Shown: positions 8,474 to 17,874 of the stretch, piece by piece | Numbering within the stretch: the first letter of the stretch is position 1 | Layout of the letters: each line of letters starts with the position of its first letter | Source: an uncultured Sutterella sp. | GTDB lineage: Bacteria > Pseudomonadota > Gammaproteobacteria > Burkholderiales > Burkholderiaceae_F | DNA: 64,000 nucleotides | Assembly (NCBI GenBank): GCA_905194315.1 | Contig: CAJJRX010000007.1 | Coordinates: forward strand, 15,399-79,398 | Direction: 5' to 3' | Translations under genes and position numbers: made by a program | Notes under the pieces: generated by a model | What the model saw: only the letters and a program-made list of their open reading frames with translations | What the model was told of the DNA's origin: nothing | Databases searched by the model: none

Positions 8474-9919
8474 TTAAGCAGCTTTGGTTTTAGCGATGCT
8501 TTCAGCGGCAAGTTTGCCGAAAACAACCGCTTTTCCGACGCTGGTCCCGGACATATAGGCCGCGCCATGAACACCGCCGGTTCCTTCCCCTGCTGCCCAG
8601 AGCCCTTCGATAGGTTCACCGAAAACGTTAATGACACGGGCATTGACGTCGATACGTGCACCGCAGTATGTAGACAGGAGAACGCTGGTTGCCCGGAAGG
8701 CATAGAACGGAGCCTTTTCAATTGGCGTGGGTTTGCCGCCGCCAGCAGAAAGAGACGTACGGCCGAACTCGTCTTTTCCTTGGGATAATCCTTCGTTATA
8801 TGTTGCCACTGTTTGTTTGAGAGCCTTTGCCGGCAGGCCGATTTTCTCAGCCAGTTCCTCAATAGTTGCTGCTTCGTAAAGTTCGCCGTTCTTTTTTAAG
8901 TAGTCGGTATTGGCCAGAGCATCTTTTTGTGCACGCTCGTGGATAGCACTATCGTATACCTGAATCCCGATCCCGTCTTTTTCCTTCAGAGTAATAGTCC
9001 CGAGTGTTTTGTAGGGAAGAGATTCATCAGCATAACGTTTCCCATCGAGATTGACGATGATGGCACCGTTGTACATAACAAAGGCTGAAGTTTTCGTATT
9101 CGGATTAAACCCGTATGTCGGCTTGGTGTAGGTGACGTCTAGCAGATCGGCACCCAGCGCCCAGGCCATGCGGGAACCGTCACCTGTATTGCCAAGACCT
9201 CCAAGTTTCAACGCATTTTCGGCATCTGGAGAGAATCTGCGGAGAAATTCCTTGCTTTGGGCCCAACCACCAGCTGCAATGACGACCCCGCGCCGTGCGT
9301 GATAGGTGCGTGTGCCGTTCTTTGTTTTCGCCACCACACCGACAACTCTTCCGGAGTCATTGACAATCAACCGTTCAGCAGGTGTTCCATAGACAAATTT
9401 TGCACCCTTTGCTTTAGCAAGGTCATTGAAGATTTTGAGCATTTGAGGCGGGCGGGTCAGGTGCTGACGGGGAACACTCATACCGGCACCAGTAGTGACA
9501 TCTCGAAATTCAACGCCGAGACCTTTTGCCCATTTGTAAGTCGGTAGAGTCTCCGTTACGAAGCGGTGAACAAGTTCAGGATCGTTCACTTTGCCCATAG
9601 AGAGCATTTCTTTTTCAAACAATTCAGGGCTATCTTTGATACCTTTAGCTTCCTGAATATCCGTGCCCCATACAGCAAAACCGCCATTACAGAGAGTTGT
9701 GGAACCGCCGCCCACCCGTAATTTTTCAAGCACTATCACAGACAGACCAAGCTCTGCAGCCCGCGCTGCGGCACTTGAGCCAGCAGCTCCGGTACCGATG
9801 ATGACAACGTCCGCCTGTTCATCATAGTGTTGAGGGGGCTGAACCGGTTTGGCACTGGCGATTAAAGGAGCGGAAAAGACACTAAGGCCCAATCCTGAGA
9901 GTAACTGACGTCTTTGCAT
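8474..9919 (-). CDS. Exported FAD flavoprotein reductase, substrate site diverged
   Basis: The 481-aa product begins MQRRQLLSGLGL, a short twin-arginine-like signal ending ASA. An FAD-binding GTGAAGSSAAA follows near residue 42, and GLWAAGEGTGGVHGAAYMSG near the end. The family is the FAD_binding_2 fumarate/urocanate reductase group. The His before the Gly-Gly segment and the later Arg that bind fumarate are replaced (LSTYCGARID and AAYMSG), so the acceptor is probably not fumarate. Base composition is more AT-rich than in the neighbouring genes. A divergent LysR gene probably controls it. Confidence 0.82.
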   Translation of the reverse strand: MQRRQLLSGLGLSVFSAPLIASAKPVQPPQHYDEQADVVIIGTGAAGSSAAARAAELGLSVIVLEKLRVGGGSTTLCNGGFAVWGTDIQEAKGIKDSPELFEKEMLSMGKVNDPELVHRFVTETLPTYKWAKGLGVEFRDVTTGAGMSVPRQHLTRPPQMLKIFNDLAKAKGAKFVYGTPAERLIVNDSGRVVGVVAKTKNGTRTYHARRGVVIAAGGWAQSKEFLRRFSPDAENALKLGGLGNTGDGSRMAWALGADLLDVTYTKPTYGFNPNTKTSAFVMYNGAIIVNLDGKRYADESLPYKTLGTITLKEKDGIGIQVYDSAIHERAQKDALANTDYLKKNGELYEAATIEELAEKIGLPAKALKQTVATYNEGLSQGKDEFGRTSLSAGGGKPTPIEKAPFYAFRATSVLLSTYCGARIDVNARVINVFGEPIEGLWAAGEGTGGVHGAAYMSGTSVGKAVVFGKLAAESIAKTKAA

Positions 9920-9945
9920 ATTGAGGTCTCCATTGGTTGGTAGAG

Positions 9946-10007
9946 GGTACTGCCAGTGATCGTATTTTGAATAACTCTTGGAGACGCAAAACGATGCTGG
10001 CAGTACC
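9946..10007. repeat. Long inverted repeat in divergent promoter region
   Basis: GGTACTGCCAG (9946-9956) and CTGGCAGTACC (9997-10007) are perfect 11-bp arms. The pairing continues inward imperfectly (ATCGTATTTTG against CAAAACGAT), giving an arm of about 22 bp. It lies between a flavoprotein gene and its divergent LysR regulator, as a large operator, cruciform or leader hairpin. Confidence 0.7.
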
Positions 10008-10092
10008 TCTGTGTTTCATTGTAGAAATGCAAAACGTTGCAAAAAAATCAATTAGTATTGCAATAATGCAATCATTTCTGAGGGTTTTCCTG

Positions 10093-11001
10093 ATGTACAA
10101 ACCAGAAAAAATAGATATGTCGCTATGGGCTGTTTTTCTTTCTCTCTGTGAGACTGAGTCAATGGGTAAAACAGCTGCTCAGGTTGGCTGCACCACCTCC
10201 ACGGTATCACGGAAGATTGGCCAGCTGGAGTCTCAGTTTGGCATGAGCCTGTTTGTCCGTGAACCACGGCGGTGCAGACTGACAGATGAGGGCGTAGCGC
10301 TTCGCGATGCGATTGCTCCGGTACATCGGCTTTACGGAGAACACCTGCAGGAGGCATTGTATTTTCTGGAAAGATTGCGTCAGCCAAAAATCAGTGTGGC
10401 GACAGTATCCGGACTGATTCCCTTTGTCCTGGAGTGTATAGAGGATTTTCAGAAACGTTTTCCTCAAGTGGATGTGTCAGTAAAGCAAGTTACCTATCCC
10501 AGAGAGGAGGCTCTGAATGATGCTGATTTTGCAATATGGGCTGATCAGGAGTCTCGTCCGCAGGTTGATGTAGTTGACCTGGGGGTTGTCGAGAGTATCG
10601 TTGTGGCGTCAGCGCACTACGGGAAAAGCTTTCCCCGGAAACCGGGAGATTTACGCCAGCATACGGTGATTCAGTCTACAGGTTGGATTTGTCCGTTGCG
10701 GCTGAAACATCAGAAAAGTTTCGAGTTTGCTGATTTTATCCCAGGAAGTGTTATCACCATGGATACCATCGCAAACATGGTGATGGCAGTTGAAAGAGGT
10801 ATGGGCATTGGAGTCGCCATTCCCAGATATGCGGCAAGAGAAGGGCTAAAAAACGGGACGCTGAAAGTGGTTTTACCGGAATATGCGGGACCTTCGCTGA
10901 AATTCCGTCTTCTTTCGCGAAGAAGCCTCTATCAGTCGGAAATCACCAGTGTTTTCAGACAGATTGTAATAAAGAGGTGGGAGGGTTTTGTCAGAGAGTA
11001 G
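10093..11001 (+). CDS. LysR-family regulator of the divergent flavoprotein
   Basis: The 302-aa product (start MYKPEKIDMSLW, chosen because the HTH then sits at the usual distance from the N-terminus and GAGGG lies upstream) has a LysR HTH (GKTAAQVGCTTSTVSRKIGQ) and a substrate-binding domain. It is divergent from the flavoprotein at 8474, the usual layout for a LysR regulator and its target. The inducer is probably the flavoprotein's substrate. A start at 9937 would add 52 residues spanning the inverted repeat and was rejected. Confidence 0.82.
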   Translation: MYKPEKIDMSLWAVFLSLCETESMGKTAAQVGCTTSTVSRKIGQLESQFGMSLFVREPRRCRLTDEGVALRDAIAPVHRLYGEHLQEALYFLERLRQPKISVATVSGLIPFVLECIEDFQKRFPQVDVSVKQVTYPREEALNDADFAIWADQESRPQVDVVDLGVVESIVVASAHYGKSFPRKPGDLRQHTVIQSTGWICPLRLKHQKSFEFADFIPGSVITMDTIANMVMAVERGMGIGVAIPRYAAREGLKNGTLKVVLPEYAGPSLKFRLLSRRSLYQSEITSVFRQIVIKRWEGFVRE

Positions 11002-11030
11002 TTTCGGGTAGGGCTGTAGCAGAAATGATG

Positions 11031-11061
11031 AAAAAGGCGGGTGCACCATGATGCACCCGCC
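11031..11061 (-). terminator. Intrinsic terminator of the ggt operon
   Basis: GGCGGGTGCA / TGCACCCGCC, 6-nt loop, with five T on the minus strand after the stem. Confidence 0.88.
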
Positions 11062-11071
11062 GAAAAAGAGT

Positions 11072-12682
11072 TTAGTAACTCATGATATGACCGTCGGTAC
11101 GCTTTTCGGTAGCACCGACATATACACCGTTTTCATCACGCAGGATCATCTGACCGCGACCCATGTGATACGGGTCAGGCTGGACAATCACATCGTGACC
11201 GCGACGCTGCAGGAGTCGGATAACGTGATTGGGCGTATCCTGTTCGACTTCAACCTTTTTACCGCCGACCCACTGCCAGCGGGGGGCATCGAGAGCCTGC
11301 TGCGGATTGAGATGCCAGTCGATCATGTTCTGCACTACCTGAACGTGGGCCTGAGGCTGCATAAAGCCGCCCATAATGCCGAACGGACCGATTGCAACAC
11401 CGTTCTTGGTAAGGAAGCCCGGAATAATCGTGTGGTACGGACGCTTCCCGCCGAGCAGGGCGTTGGCATGATTTTCATCGAACTTGAAGTTTTCGGCACG
11501 GTCATTGAGCGAAATGGCCGTCCCCGGGATGACGATACCGGAGCCGAAACCGCGGAAGTTGGACTGAATCATCGAGACCATGTTACCTTCCTTGTCGGCA
11601 GCGCAGAAGTAAACCGTGGAGTGGTACTTCGGATCACCGACGGTCGGCAGCTTGGCTTCGTGACCGATCTCGGCACGGCGGCGGGCCGCATACTCTTCGC
11701 TGAGCAGCTCTTCGACAGTAACCTTCATGTAAGAGGGTTCCGCCACGTAGTTGGCGGTGTCGGTCATGGCGAGCTTCATCGCTTCGATCTGCTTGTGCAG
11801 TGTTTCCACATCATCGCGGGCACCGAGATCCATATCCTTGAGGATCTGCAGAGCCATCAGAACCGTGATGCCGTGGCCGTTAGGCGGCAGTTCCCAGACA
11901 TCATAGCCGTGATAGTTGACCGAGATCGGATCGACCCATTCAGGCTGGTATTTTGCAAGGTCCTCCTTGCGCAGGAAGCCGTTATGCTTTTTGAAGAACT
12001 CGTCCATCACTTCGGCAAGACGGCCGCGGTAGAAGCTTTCCCCTTTGGTCGCAGCGATTTCACGCAACGTGGCGGCCATTTCAGGGCACTTGAACACTTC
12101 GCCGGGTTTAAGCCAGGTGTCGTTGGGCGCAAATGTATCGAACCAGCCCTGGAACTCAGGACGGTCACGGTACTTGGAGTAAATACCGTAAGCCTCTTCC
12201 CAGAGACGGGAGATGTTGGGCGAAACGGGATACCCGTTTTCAGCAAAACTCACCGCGGGCTCAAAAACCTCTTCAAGGGGCATGGAGCCGAAGCGTTCAT
12301 GCATGGCCATCCAGCCGCCGACGGCACCCGGAACATTGATCGGTTCAACACCGTAAGAGGGGATCTTGTCAAAGCCGCGTTCCTTGAGAGCGGCAACCGA
12401 GTTCAGCATCGGAGCCGGCCCCGTGCCGTTAATCCCGTAGAGTTTCCCTTTGTACCAAATGATGGCAAAGCAGTCGGCACCAAGACCGTTACCGGTAGGC
12501 TCAACGACAGGCAGGGAGGCAGCCATTGCGAGAATGGCGTCGATCGCGTTACCACCTTTCAGGAGTGTCTGAAGGCCGGCAGAACTCGTGGACGGGTTGC
12601 CAGAGCAGCACATCCCGTTCTTAGCGTAAACAACATGCCGTTTGCTGGGGTACGGATAGTCTTGAGCATCATACTGATACAT
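11072..12682 (-). CDS. Gamma-glutamyltranspeptidase-family Ntn hydrolase
   Basis: The 536-aa product matches the gamma-glutamyltransferase/hydrolase family: GGNAIDAILA and GNGLGADCF near the N-terminus, and a catalytic Thr at about residue 356 in HSTVYFCAAD, followed by GSGIVIPGT. In the family the proenzyme cleaves itself before this Thr. No signal peptide is seen, so it is probably cytoplasmic, unlike E. coli Ggt. It follows a membrane transporter by 26 bp in the same operon, suggesting uptake followed by intracellular hydrolysis of a gamma-glutamyl compound or similar amide. A cephalosporin- or capsule-type substrate cannot be excluded. Confidence 0.85.
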   Translation of the reverse strand: MYQYDAQDYPYPSKRHVVYAKNGMCCSGNPSTSSAGLQTLLKGGNAIDAILAMAASLPVVEPTGNGLGADCFAIIWYKGKLYGINGTGPAPMLNSVAALKERGFDKIPSYGVEPINVPGAVGGWMAMHERFGSMPLEEVFEPAVSFAENGYPVSPNISRLWEEAYGIYSKYRDRPEFQGWFDTFAPNDTWLKPGEVFKCPEMAATLREIAATKGESFYRGRLAEVMDEFFKKHNGFLRKEDLAKYQPEWVDPISVNYHGYDVWELPPNGHGITVLMALQILKDMDLGARDDVETLHKQIEAMKLAMTDTANYVAEPSYMKVTVEELLSEEYAARRRAEIGHEAKLPTVGDPKYHSTVYFCAADKEGNMVSMIQSNFRGFGSGIVIPGTAISLNDRAENFKFDENHANALLGGKRPYHTIIPGFLTKNGVAIGPFGIMGGFMQPQAHVQVVQNMIDWHLNPQQALDAPRWQWVGGKKVEVEQDTPNHVIRLLQRRGHDVIVQPDPYHMGRGQMILRDENGVYVGATEKRTDGHIMSY

Positions 12683-12708
12683 GTTTTCTTTCCTTCAAAC
12701 TGAATAAT

Positions 12709-13905
12709 TTAAACAAAGGGGGCCATAAAGCCTGCGATGATGACCGAGAAGCTCGTCACCGTGGTGAAACCGCCCACGAGGTACTTAGGCATCAGTACAT
12801 CAGTGATGGCTTTCTTTTCATCCTCATTGCTGGCAACAGCCTGAGCGACTTCGTTGACAATGAGGTAGGTAGCCGGGAACCCGAGCAGCTGGCAGCAGGC
12901 AACACCCATGGCAACGTTGCGCGAACCGAGGATCTTCCAGAGCGGGAGCACATAGAAGAAGAGGAAAAGCGCCACAAAGACAACAACAAACAGGCAGAAA
13001 ATCATGAAGCCGAGCGTTGCAAGGTCAGAAACAGTGATCTTCGCCAGCGAGGGGATAATCGTGGCAAACGTTGCGCAGTTGAAAATACCGGCTGAGTTGG
13101 CGTGCTTGAGAATGTTAGCGGGCAGCATACCGGTGGTGGAAACCAGAGCGCCGAGGATCAGAGCCCAGATCGTCGGCGAGAGACCGGTGAGTTTGCCGAT
13201 GATGAAAGAGATCCAGCAGAAGAAGGCGGTTACGGCAAGGCAGGTGAACGGGCCGTAGTAGCGTTTGTTGCGCTCGAAGAAGGTCTGCTTGGCGGCAGGG
13301 GCTTCAGCAGTTGCCTCACCGGCAGCCTGCCTGGCAAGGAACTCTTCCTTGTCGTGACGGTACTGCTCAACAATGAGTCGGGCTTCACGAAGACCGAAGT
13401 AGGAGGCCACAGGGGAGCCGAGGAACTTCTGAATAGCGAAAATAATCGTGCCCAGAGCTGCAGCCAGTGCAAAGCCGTGTTCCATCGCAGCGTTGGTCAT
13501 AATCTGCGTTGCAACGATACCGCCGGTGACAATCGGAAGGGAAACAATGGTTTCCTGCTGGCCGATGACGGGGATAAGAACAAGGCCGCAGACCATGACA
13601 GCAAGCATTGATAGTAATGCTGTTGCCACAGTGCGCCATTCGGCGATAAGTTCACGGAAGTTAATGGTCGTCCCCATCGAGAAGACCACAAAGATAACAG
13701 ACCACTTACCAATTTCCTGCAACCCCGCCTTTTTAATAATATCGGGCGGAATAAGACCCGTCATGAAGCAGACGAGAAAGAGGAAGAGACTGACAAACAC
13801 TGCGGAAACTTTGGCTTTGGTGGCCACCCCGAGGAGGTCACCGATGCCGAAGAAGAGCAGGCAGATCAGCAGGTAGTAGAACATATTGTCAAAAGCGAAA
13901 GCCAT
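12709..13905 (-). CDS. Multi-pass membrane transporter, GltS-like
   Basis: The 398-aa protein has about ten to eleven hydrophobic segments and a charged cytoplasmic loop near the middle (KEEFLARQAAGEATAEAPAA). It looks like a two-half ion-coupled carrier such as GltS, but I cannot place the family with certainty. The ATG at 13905 has AGGTGTCCT just upstream; an in-frame ATG at 13971 would add 22 polar residues. It is the first gene of an operon with a gamma-glutamyltranspeptidase, so it probably imports that enzyme's substrate. Confidence 0.6.
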   Translation of the reverse strand: MAFAFDNMFYYLLICLLFFGIGDLLGVATKAKVSAVFVSLFLFLVCFMTGLIPPDIIKKAGLQEIGKWSVIFVVFSMGTTINFRELIAEWRTVATALLSMLAVMVCGLVLIPVIGQQETIVSLPIVTGGIVATQIMTNAAMEHGFALAAALGTIIFAIQKFLGSPVASYFGLREARLIVEQYRHDKEEFLARQAAGEATAEAPAAKQTFFERNKRYYGPFTCLAVTAFFCWISFIIGKLTGLSPTIWALILGALVSTTGMLPANILKHANSAGIFNCATFATIIPSLAKITVSDLATLGFMIFCLFVVVFVALFLFFYVLPLWKILGSRNVAMGVACCQLLGFPATYLIVNEVAQAVASNEDEKKAITDVLMPKYLVGGFTTVTSFSVIIAGFMAPFV

Positions 13906-14104
13906 AGGACACCTGTAAGGCAGAGTTATGTAGAGAGTTGGCCCTCTTTGATAGTACTGACTTATGTTCATGTAAGCACATATGGAAAAATCTCTTTTGG
14001 ACTCCTTTTAACTTAAACAAAGGCTCTGAGGAGAACAACCTAGACAGTTTATCTCATGAACGCTCTGCGATAGGCACTTAAAAGCAGTGTCCCCTTTTGA
14101 AATA

Positions 14105-14126
14105 CCTGTCCCGCGGGAGGTAGTGA
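14105..14126. promoter_or_regulatory. Putative operator, shared motif copy 2
   Basis: Identical 22 bp to 1332-1353 (core CCCGCGGGAGGTAGTG), ending 90 bp before the tetrahaem cytochrome start at 14217, a spacing almost equal to that before the flavoprotein at 1446 (92 bp). Confidence 0.6.
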
Positions 14127-14216
14127 GCGTAAAGAAATCCCGTTAGAGTAAAAGGCATAAGGGACGGGTGCACCCCCATAACTGCCCTCCCAGGAAAGCA
14201 AATTCAGGAGAAAACT

Positions 14217-14573
14217 ATGAAAAAATTTATGCTTCCCGCGATTGTGATGCTCTGCCTTGGACTCAGTACGGCTGCCGGTGCAGCGGATGGTCACTTCGGT
14301 GCCGACCGCCATATTGCACGCGGTCTGACGTGCGAGAGCTGCCACGGAAAAAATATGGATGCCAAGAATCCGGAAATCCCGACAATTGAGACCTGTACGG
14401 GTTGCCACAACACCAAGGATCTGGTGGCCAGGACGAAAAACGTCAAGCCCGCCAATCCTCACATGTCTCCGCACTATCAGGACACTCTGGACTGCGTGAA
14501 CTGTCACCTGCAGCATGAAGCACCGGAGAATTTCTGCAATCAGTGCCATCAGTTTGATTTCAAAGTGAAATAA
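14217..14573 (+). CDS. Small periplasmic tetrahaem cytochrome c
   Basis: The 118-aa product has a Sec signal peptide (residues 1-23) and four CXXCH sites: CESCH (39-43), CTGCH (60-64), CVNCH (93-97) and CNQCH (107-111). It is a paralogue of the cytochrome at 6025. It is a single-gene unit with its own terminator and shares a 22-bp upstream operator with the flavoprotein at 1446, which itself lacks haem. It is therefore a good candidate for the diffusible electron donor of that reductase and perhaps of the others. CAGGAG precedes the ATG. Confidence 0.92.
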   Translation: MKKFMLPAIVMLCLGLSTAAGAADGHFGADRHIARGLTCESCHGKNMDAKNPEIPTIETCTGCHNTKDLVARTKNVKPANPHMSPHYQDTLDCVNCHLQHEAPENFCNQCHQFDFKVK

Positions 14574-14597
14574 GGCATAGAAAACTTGAAATCAGAA

Positions 14598-14649
14598 GAG
14601 GAGAAGTTGCTGATTTGTCTCCGCAGCAACGTCTCCTCGTTTTTTTTTG
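14598..14649 (+). terminator. Intrinsic terminator after cytochrome
   Basis: A 15-bp stem with one mismatch (GAGGAGAAGTTGCTG / CAGCAACGTCTCCTC) and a long T-run. Confidence 0.9.
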
Positions 14650-14718
14650 AAGGGGATGGACAGATTTCTTTTCTCTCAGAGGAAAATTTAAAGCCGTTCC
14701 TCTACAACGAAGCCAAAT

Positions 14719-15606
14719 TTATGTAGCGGGATTTCGAAATAAGCAATCAAGCAAATGAAAAAACTGAATCATCATCGGGGAATTGCTGTGGACTGAGCGC
14801 ATAGCACGGACAGGCATTACCGCATTGGGTATAGGATAGCAAGCAGTATTTTTGTCGAGCATTACGGAATCTACATCCGGGATAATGGCAGCGCCAAGTC
14901 CCTGCTCGACATACTCGACAATGAGTCTGACCGAAGGAAGCCGTTTGATGAATTTTGGCTTGAATAAAAATATGTGTTCAACAATATGCGGACTTATTGT
15001 TTCATGCTCAAAAAGGAAAAAGGGAAGTTTTGATACCGCTGAAACATCTAATTTCCCATCAGACAGAAGAAGGTCGTAATCTTTTCGCGCGATAAGAGTT
15101 GCTCGCCAATTGGTAACGGGAATGCTGACTATCTGTTTTGGCAGATCCAGACTGAAGGTGTTGCAAATGACGATATCTAAATGACCGGCTGTCAGTTCCG
15201 CCATCAGCGTAGCTGGTGGTTCTTCTACTGATGTCAGGTCAAGCTTGGGGAAATTTTTGTGAGTCGCTTCTAAAACTTTTCCAAGGATTCCAGCATTAAT
15301 ACTTCCAGTACAAACACCAAGGCGCAGAGTGCTTGCTGAGCCATCCAAAATATCAGTCGTATTTTTGATAGCACATTCCATCATAGACAGAATGTTTTGG
15401 GCGTCGGCAAGAAATGTTTCCCCTAGTCGGGTAAGGGTCATAGTCCGGTTTGAGCGATTGATTAATGGTCCGCCAATCTCTTCTTCCAGCATCCTTATCT
15501 GTGTTGATAGTGTGGACTGTGATACTCCCAGTGACTTTGCTGCTTGACCAAAGTGCATATGATGAGCAAGTGTGCAAAATGCCTGCATTTGCTTGGGGTC
15601 TAGCAT
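14719..15606 (-). CDS. LysR-family regulator of the divergent flavoprotein
   Basis: The 295-aa product has the LysR HTH (GQAAKSLGVSQSTLSTQIRM, residues about 19-38) and a two-lobed effector domain. It is divergent from the FMN/FAD reductase at 15918, with a 311-bp intergenic region carrying palindromes. It probably controls that reductase and the porin behind it in response to their substrate. Like the 8474/10093 pair, it is more AT-rich than most of the window. Confidence 0.85.
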   Translation of the reverse strand: MLDPKQMQAFCTLAHHMHFGQAAKSLGVSQSTLSTQIRMLEEEIGGPLINRSNRTMTLTRLGETFLADAQNILSMMECAIKNTTDILDGSASTLRLGVCTGSINAGILGKVLEATHKNFPKLDLTSVEEPPATLMAELTAGHLDIVICNTFSLDLPKQIVSIPVTNWRATLIARKDYDLLLSDGKLDVSAVSKLPFFLFEHETISPHIVEHIFLFKPKFIKRLPSVRLIVEYVEQGLGAAIIPDVDSVMLDKNTACYPIPNAVMPVRAMRSVHSNSPMMIQFFHLLDCLFRNPAT

Positions 15607-15668
15607 AGTGGATTATCCTTCCTTCAGGGTTGTGCGTATTACGGACTATAGCGAAACAGAATTAAAGC

Positions 15669-15680
15669 CCCCTATAGGGG
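15669..15680. promoter_or_regulatory. 12-bp palindrome CCCCTATAGGGG
   Basis: A perfect palindrome in the divergent region between the LysR gene and the flavoprotein at 15918. It is a candidate operator. No copies elsewhere were noticed. Confidence 0.45.
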
Positions 15681-15862
15681 TAAATACTGAAAATAATAAT
15701 AAAATGTACCAGTCTTCGCTATATTAAATTTAATTTATACGCTGTGGCACAGTTGTTTTAATAAAATTCATTTCCATATTGAGGTGTTGAAATTCAAGTT
15801 TTCGATCGCACGATTGATCACCTCAAAGACATTAGCTCTTAACCTAACTCCCGAAGTCGTCG

Positions 15863-15881
15863 GACAAATCTGTCATTTGTC
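15863..15881. promoter_or_regulatory. Inverted repeat just upstream of the flavoprotein at 15918
   Basis: GACAAAT and ATTTGTC are separated by 5 bp, about 36 bp before the ATG. It may be an operator or a leader hairpin. Confidence 0.45.
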
Positions 15882-15917
15882 TGAGCACTAGCAATTTTTG
15901 TCCAAGGAGAAGAACTA

Positions 15918-17792
15918 ATGACTTTTAAATCGTTTCGGCTAAAAGGGATAGTGGCTTTAATGTGTGGGGCGACCTCGATAGCCTTTGCCGCGGGTACTTT
16001 TGATGGGGAAGCTCAGGGGAAGTTGTCAACCATTCGAGCGACTGTAACACTTGATGAAGCAGGAAAAATTTCGGATGTAAAAGTTAATGCATCAGGTGAA
16101 ACTCCTGAATTGGGTGGTGTTGCTGCAAATGCTCTATCCAAAGCCATTGTAGAGAACCAGAGTACTGAAGTAGATGATGTTTCTGGTGCCACCGTATCTA
16201 GTCAGGCTATTAAAGCCGCTGTCAGAGAGGCAATCAAGAAATCGGGTGCAGATCCGAACAAATACTCCGTCAAAGTCACACGAAAAGCAGGAAAAAATGA
16301 GGAAATCTCTGCAGATGTTGTAGTGGTTGGAGCTGGCGCATCTGGTACCGCAGCAGCCCTTGCTGCAGCTGAAAAAGGTGTGAAGGTGATCGTTCTTGAA
16401 AAGGCTCCGGCAGTTGGTGGTGCAGGAAAAATTGCTTCAGGGCTTTTTGCCGTGGAAAGTTCCCTGCAAAAGGCAAAGTTTAAAGATAACCCGGCTTTGC
16501 TTAAGCAGCTTACAAAAGAAGCGCTGTTCAACCAGCTGATGGACTATAACCATTACCTTAGTAATGCCCAGATAACCAAGCGAATCATCGATCAGTCGTC
16601 GTCCACAATTGACTGGATGCAAAAGTACGGTGCGGAGCTGGAGTTGATCGATTGGAATCCGCAGCAGGGGCAAAATCCCTATCCGATCCGATGGCGTATT
16701 TACCACCGCTATAAGGACAATGCAACTGCATTCAAAAATATGTATATGAACTTCGAGAAGTTGGGTGGAAAACTGTTTACCCAGACTCGGGCATACGATC
16801 TTGTTCAGGATAAAGAGGGGAAGATTACTGCTGTTCTAGCCGAGAAAGCTGATGGTGGAAAACTAACTGTACATACCAGAGCAGTGGTACTTGCCACAGG
16901 AGGTTATGGTGGTAACGAAACCCGGTTGCACAAAGCAATGGAAACCAACCAGATCACGAATCGCATCGCTTGGGCTAATAACGGCGAAGGGCTAGATATG
17001 GCTTGGAAGGCTGGTGCGCAGAAATTCGGTGAAAATCATGCCTTGATCCACGCTGCAGAATTCGACGGCCTAGCTACGTCCTCCTCCGGCTCGCACGGCA
17101 TGGTGGATGCCAACCTGCTCGTCCGGGTGCTTAAGACACCTTTGCTCTGGGTTGACCCGGCAGGTCAGCGATTCACTAATGAAGAGCTCATATACGACAC
17201 GGTGTATTGGGCGAATGCCGGGTTCTCTGTCGGAGGAAAGTATTTTGTCGTCGTAGATGCCAAGACACTCGATGCTTATACAGAAGATAAACTGCCGTTT
17301 GAGGTTTCGGGTGCAGGTCCGGAAAATCCGAAGGGCAAGGGAGATTTCCGTGCAATGGCAGAAGACGCTGTTTCTCAAGGGGTGGCTTTTAAGGGAGAGA
17401 CCCTTGAAGAACTGGCTAAAAAAGCCGGTTTTGATCCGTCGTTTGTGAAAACGGTAGCAGATTACAACCAGGTGATTGACAGTGGAAAGGATCCTTTTGG
17501 TAAGCCGAAACAATACCTGAAATTCCCTGTGAAAACCGGACCTTTCTATGCCATCAGAGCCAAAGTTGTGAGTTTGTCCACTCTGGGCGGTGTTCGTGTC
17601 AACAGCAATATGCAGGCGCTCGACAAAGACTACAAGCCGATTCGTGGACTGTATGTTGTCGGGAATAATGCCTACGGGTTCTACTCCACTCCTTCCTATC
17701 CTCCCTATCAGGGTCTCGCTTTGGGTTTCGCATATAACTCAGGCCGTATCGGAGGAGGAGAGGCGGCCAGGTACGTGAAAGCCGCACCGTAA
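15918..17792 (+). CDS. Exported FMN-bind/FAD flavoprotein reductase, diverged substrate site
   Basis: The 624-aa product has a Sec signal peptide (to about residue 25), an FMN_bind domain with the flavin-transferase target DDVSGAT (Thr92 would carry covalent FMN), and an FAD domain beginning VVVVGAGASGTAAALAAAE near residue 134. The domain order is that of urocanate and related enoate reductases. The C-terminal substrate region (SLSTLGGVRVN, then GNNAYGFYSTPSYPPYQG) lacks the His and Arg of fumarate reductases, so the acceptor differs. AAGGAG precedes the ATG. The porin behind it may admit the substrate. No ApbE-type flavin transferase is in the window. Confidence 0.88.
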   Translation: MTFKSFRLKGIVALMCGATSIAFAAGTFDGEAQGKLSTIRATVTLDEAGKISDVKVNASGETPELGGVAANALSKAIVENQSTEVDDVSGATVSSQAIKAAVREAIKKSGADPNKYSVKVTRKAGKNEEISADVVVVGAGASGTAAALAAAEKGVKVIVLEKAPAVGGAGKIASGLFAVESSLQKAKFKDNPALLKQLTKEALFNQLMDYNHYLSNAQITKRIIDQSSSTIDWMQKYGAELELIDWNPQQGQNPYPIRWRIYHRYKDNATAFKNMYMNFEKLGGKLFTQTRAYDLVQDKEGKITAVLAEKADGGKLTVHTRAVVLATGGYGGNETRLHKAMETNQITNRIAWANNGEGLDMAWKAGAQKFGENHALIHAAEFDGLATSSSGSHGMVDANLLVRVLKTPLLWVDPAGQRFTNEELIYDTVYWANAGFSVGGKYFVVVDAKTLDAYTEDKLPFEVSGAGPENPKGKGDFRAMAEDAVSQGVAFKGETLEELAKKAGFDPSFVKTVADYNQVIDSGKDPFGKPKQYLKFPVKTGPFYAIRAKVVSLSTLGGVRVNSNMQALDKDYKPIRGLYVVGNNAYGFYSTPSYPPYQGLALGFAYNSGRIGGGEAARYVKAAP

Positions 17793-17824
17793 CATGATAC
17801 CAGTCTGACAATCCGTGTTTACTT

Positions 17825-17849
17825 GGCGGAGGGCGACCGATCCTCCGCC
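17825..17849 (+). promoter_or_regulatory. Hairpin in the porin leader
   Basis: GGCGGAGG / CCTCCGCC with a 9-nt loop and no T-run, between the reductase stop and the porin start. It may modulate expression of the downstream porin. Confidence 0.45.
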
Positions 17850-17874
17850 GAAAAGAAGTACAAGAGAAACAACT

